A stretch of DNA of 51,150 bases from CAXMST01 sp038206985 (GTDB taxonomy: Bacteria > Actinomycetota > Thermoleophilia > Solirubrobacterales > 70-9), in NCBI GenBank assembly GCA_038206985.1, contig JBBRAH010000024.1:1-51150 (forward strand), read 5' to 3'. Positions 49,124 to 51,150 of this stretch are shown here, piece by piece. The notes below the pieces were generated by a model. It was given only the letters and a program-made list of their open reading frames with translations. It was not told the DNA's origin and did no database searches. Numbering within the stretch: position 1 is the first letter of the stretch; each line of letters opens with the position of its first letter. The position numbers and the translations under genes are program-made.

Positions 49124-49837
49124 ATGACTGATTCAAAGAGTCCACGCACGATGTTGATCACCGGGGCATCCACGGGGATCGGAGCCGCTACCGCGCACAA
49201 GGCGCACGAAGCGGGGTTCAGGCTGACGCTGGCGGCCCGTGGCGAGGAGTCGCTGCAGGAGCTCGCCGGCGAGCTCGGAAGCGGTGACGACGTCCTCGTC
49301 CATCCCTGCGACGTAACCGAGTGGGATCAGGTCGAGGCCCTCGCCACGGCAAGTGCCGAGGCCTTCGGAGCGCCCGACGTGGTCTTCGCCAATGCCGGCT
49401 TCGGTGCCTCGCGAGGGTTCCTGGAGGAGTCGCCCGAGCACTGGAAGTCGATGGTGCTGACCAATGTCTACGGGGTCGCTCTGACCATCCGGGCAACCCT
49501 CCCCGCGATGCTCGAGCGGGGCACCGGCCACTACGTGATCACCAGTTCGGTCGCCGGGCGCCGGGCGCTCCCCGGCTCCCTCTACTCGGCGACCAAGTGG
49601 GCCGCGACGGCAATCGGCGAGTCGTTGCGCCAGGAGCTGCGCTCGATGCACGACAACACGGCGATCAAGGTCACCCTGATCGAGCCGGGAATGGTGGACA
49701 CGCCGTTCTTCGACAACAAGCCCGAGGGCGCGCTGCAGGCGGTCGATATCGCCGACGCGGTGATGTTCGCGCTCAGCCAGCCCGACCGCGCGGACATCAA
49801 CGAGATCCTGATCCGACCGAGCTCGCAGCCGACCTGA
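49124..49837 (+). CDS. Short-chain dehydrogenase/reductase (SDR)
   Basis: 237 residues, classical SDR: TGASTGIG at the N-terminus, AARGEE after strand 2 (Arg suggests NADPH), HPCDVTEW, NAGFGASRG, Ser-Tyr-Lys triad (TSSVAG, YSATK) and PGMVDTPFF. The short C-terminus (IRPSSQPT) is like NADP-dependent serine/3-hydroxy acid dehydrogenase relatives. Start is ATG 49124 or 49115; neither has a clear ribosome site. Divergent from ccmE. Confidence 0.9.
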   Translation: MTDSKSPRTMLITGASTGIGAATAHKAHEAGFRLTLAARGEESLQELAGELGSGDDVLVHPCDVTEWDQVEALATASAEAFGAPDVVFANAGFGASRGFLEESPEHWKSMVLTNVYGVALTIRATLPAMLERGTGHYVITSSVAGRRALPGSLYSATKWAATAIGESLRQELRSMHDNTAIKVTLIEPGMVDTPFFDNKPEGALQAVDIADAVMFALSQPDRADINEILIRPSSQPT

Positions 49838-50171
49838 GTCGGGGTCGATCACGATGCGGAGCACGCTGCATCGCGCCTCGTGCGGAAGTGCAGATCGGAG
49901 GAGGCAACGTTTGAACACCCTAGACCCGGGGGGCTCGGCGGCGGCGAGCTTGGTGCGGGTCCATGCGGCCTCTTCTACAAACAACTAGAGCACCTCCTGC
50001 GCCCCATCTGCGAGCGACCTGCGTAAACGGCTTACACTGAATACTACAGTTTGTCGGAGATCACCCGACGCACCGGCCAGAGTTCTCGACATCACTCCGC
50101 AAGCAGCGAGCCGAGCAAGTCAACCTGAGATCATTTGAGATCATGATTACCTGTCTTGGAGTTGGGCATAA
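49838..50171. other. Long spacer with lower-GC right half
   Basis: No gene or known RNA is supported. The right half (from about 49970) is visibly less GC-rich than the chromosome to the left. It carries ACTG(N7)CAGT (50036-50050) and the tandem repeat TGAGATCAT twice at 50126-50134 and 50136-50144, period 10 bases, just ahead of the DUF6153-like gene; these are candidate regulator sites. Confidence 0.5.
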
Positions 50172-50549
50172 ATGCTGAGTGACCCTGGCCCGCTGCTTTC
50201 GCGAGTCCGTGCTCACTTCACGTTCAGGATTTCCCTGGGCCAACGCGTCCTGCTCATCCTTGGCCTGGCGTTCGTGTTACTCAACGCTCACAGCGCCGGC
50301 AGCGAAATGCACATGAGCCCGGCCAATCAGAGTGGTCCCGCAACCGCCGTCACAACGTGCCTCGCCGTGCTCGCGCAAGCGACCCTGGTGCTTGGTTCCA
50401 GGGAAACGCGGTGGTCGCCCAATCCACCGTTCCCCAGGCTGCCTCGGCACCGTCAACGAGCGCCGTGGCTCATCAACTCACTTGCAAGGGTCCCGCCCAT
50501 AGCCCGTGGGCGGGAGGGTCCTGCGGTGCTGCAGGTGTTCCGGCTCTGA
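50172..50549 (+). CDS. DUF6153-like small membrane protein
   Basis: 125 residues. One hydrophobic helix (QRVLLILGLAFVLLNAHSAG), then a His/Met segment (GSEMHMSP), a second hydrophobic stretch around TTCLAVLAQATLVLG and a Pro/Arg-rich tail ending LQVFRL. This resembles DUF6153 proteins, which commonly precede DUF305 genes. The His/Met residues could bind copper, which is inference. It lies 67 bases before the DUF305 gene. Confidence 0.55.
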   Translation: MLSDPGPLLSRVRAHFTFRISLGQRVLLILGLAFVLLNAHSAGSEMHMSPANQSGPATAVTTCLAVLAQATLVLGSRETRWSPNPPFPRLPRHRQRAPWLINSLARVPPIARGREGPAVLQVFRL

Positions 50550-50616
50550 GTAGCGGTCGTCGACCACTACTCAACCCTGAGCGATGCGCCATGCGCATCG
50601 ACGACGAAAGGAACAC

Positions 50617-51150
50617 ATGAATAGAACCACCATAGGCGCCGTGAGCGCCGTCCTTGTAGCTGTCCTAATCGGCGGCGTCGTTCTGCTCTCCGGCGGCAAC
50701 GACGCCGCAGCTGAGACCGACGGCGCGTTTCTGACCGAGATGACGCCCCACCACGAGGGTGCGATCGAGATGGCTCGGATCGCCGAGGAGCGGGCGCAGC
50801 ATCCCGAGATCAGGAACCTAGCCTCCGACATCATCGCGGCCCAAGAAGCCGAGATAGCCCAGATCGACTCGATCCATCAGAGGCTGTTCGATGAGCCTGT
50901 CACTGCCGTAGATCACGGCACGCTGGGTCTCGACGACCAGATGATGGGTATGGCTATGGACACCGGGACTCTCGGCACCGCAAAGCCATTCGACAGGGCA
51001 TTCATCGACATGATGATTCCCCACCACCAGGGAGCGATCCAGATGGCACGGGTCGAACTGACCTCGGGCGCGGACCAGGAAACGAAAGGGTTGGCCGCCG
51101 ACATCATCGAGGCTCAGTCCAGCGAAATCGAGGCAATGAATCGGTGGCGC
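50617..51150 (+). CDS. DUF305 domain protein, C-terminus beyond the window
   Basis: 178 codons, open at the right edge. N-terminal signal/anchor (AVSAVLVAVLIGGVVLLSGG), then two DUF305 halves, each with the ferritin-like motif: MTPHHEGAIEMARIAEE and MIPHHQGAIQMARVEL, plus LASDIIAAQEAEIAQI and LAADIIEAQSSEIEAM. DUF305 proteins are often found with copper resistance genes and are thought to bind metal through the repeated His. AAAGGAA precedes the ATG. Confidence 0.9.
   Translation, partial: MNRTTIGAVSAVLVAVLIGGVVLLSGGNDAAAETDGAFLTEMTPHHEGAIEMARIAEERAQHPEIRNLASDIIAAQEAEIAQIDSIHQRLFDEPVTAVDHGTLGLDDQMMGMAMDTGTLGTAKPFDRAFIDMMIPHHQGAIQMARVELTSGADQETKGLAADIIEAQSSEIEAMNRWR

Noticed and set aside
49838..49985. 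Possible tmRNA or tRNA remnant marking an integration site
   Set aside because: Looked for the tmRNA 5' GGGG-x2-TGA start, an ALAA tag frame and a T-arm/CCA end; none was present, and no tRNA-like acceptor pairing could be drawn.

Overview
The window is one contiguous stretch of a GC-rich bacterial chromosome with densely packed genes, many start/stop overlaps (ATGA, GTGA) and several probably leaderless starts. LexA operators of the CGAAC(N4)GTTCG type, a GTP-type PEP carboxykinase, an actinobacterial MoxR/DUF58/DUF4350/DUF4129 block, a Chloroflexus-type malyl-CoA lyase and a DUF1501/DUF1800 pair point to Actinomycetota, most likely Thermoleophilia (Solirubrobacterales or relatives). That placement is inference. 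No insertion sequence, prophage or CRISPR array was seen; most of the window is ordinary chromosome.

Region 1-6.5 kb (minus strand): the start of an M42 aminopeptidase, an SRPBCC protein, a PEPCK-like C-terminal fragment, a MaoC hydratase, two paralogous lipoproteins, an SCP2-like protein, an acyl-CoA dehydrogenase, and DUF4234 and RDD membrane proteins that share a C-terminal domain. Region 6.5-12.6 kb is an envelope block: a SpoIIM-family gene facing a tight minus-strand operon (multipass membrane protein, DUF4129, DUF4350, MoxR, DUF58).

Region 12.7-26.6 kb is mostly plus-strand central and acyl-CoA metabolism: malyl-CoA lyase, a VOC protein, a thioesterase, CBS/DHH pyrophosphatase, then (minus) pckG and a secreted basic protein, then a succinyl-CoA-synthetase-like pair coupled to a one-cluster ferredoxin, a sulfotransferase/TIGR03032 fusion, an AMP-forming ligase and an MFS transporter. 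Malyl-CoA lyase, CoA ligase, MaoC hydratase, acyl-CoA dehydrogenase and PEPCK could together handle C2/C4 acyl-CoA and glyoxylate carbon.

Region 26.6-38.7 kb: a spore-photoproduct-lyase-like radical SAM gene whose start codon lies inside a LexA box; an Mhq-like quinone/electrophile module (MarR regulator, ring-cleaving dioxygenase, esterase) with paired operators; a DUF255 thioredoxin-like protein; asparagine synthetase; a secreted cupredoxin/DUF1501/DUF1800 operon; a SnoaL-like protein; and a glycosyltransferase coupled to glutamine synthetase.

Region 38.7-51.15 kb: glnA, a cysteine-less AhpD-like protein behind a strong promoter with a palindrome at its start site, a cyclic di-AMP (ydaO-type) riboswitch ahead of a 99-residue membrane-anchored protein, an SDR, RNase P RNA, a DUF2442/DUF4160 pair, lexA coupled to a zinc-ribbon protein, tRNA-Leu(GAG), an orphan solute-binding protein, secG, a CcmI/CcmF/CcmE cytochrome c maturation block with a Cys-type CcmE, another SDR, and a DUF6153/DUF305 pair in lower-GC DNA at the right edge. 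The most noteworthy items are the riboswitch with its truncated-looking target, the SOS box on the radical SAM gene, the Cys-type CcmE and the cysteine-less AhpD homologue.
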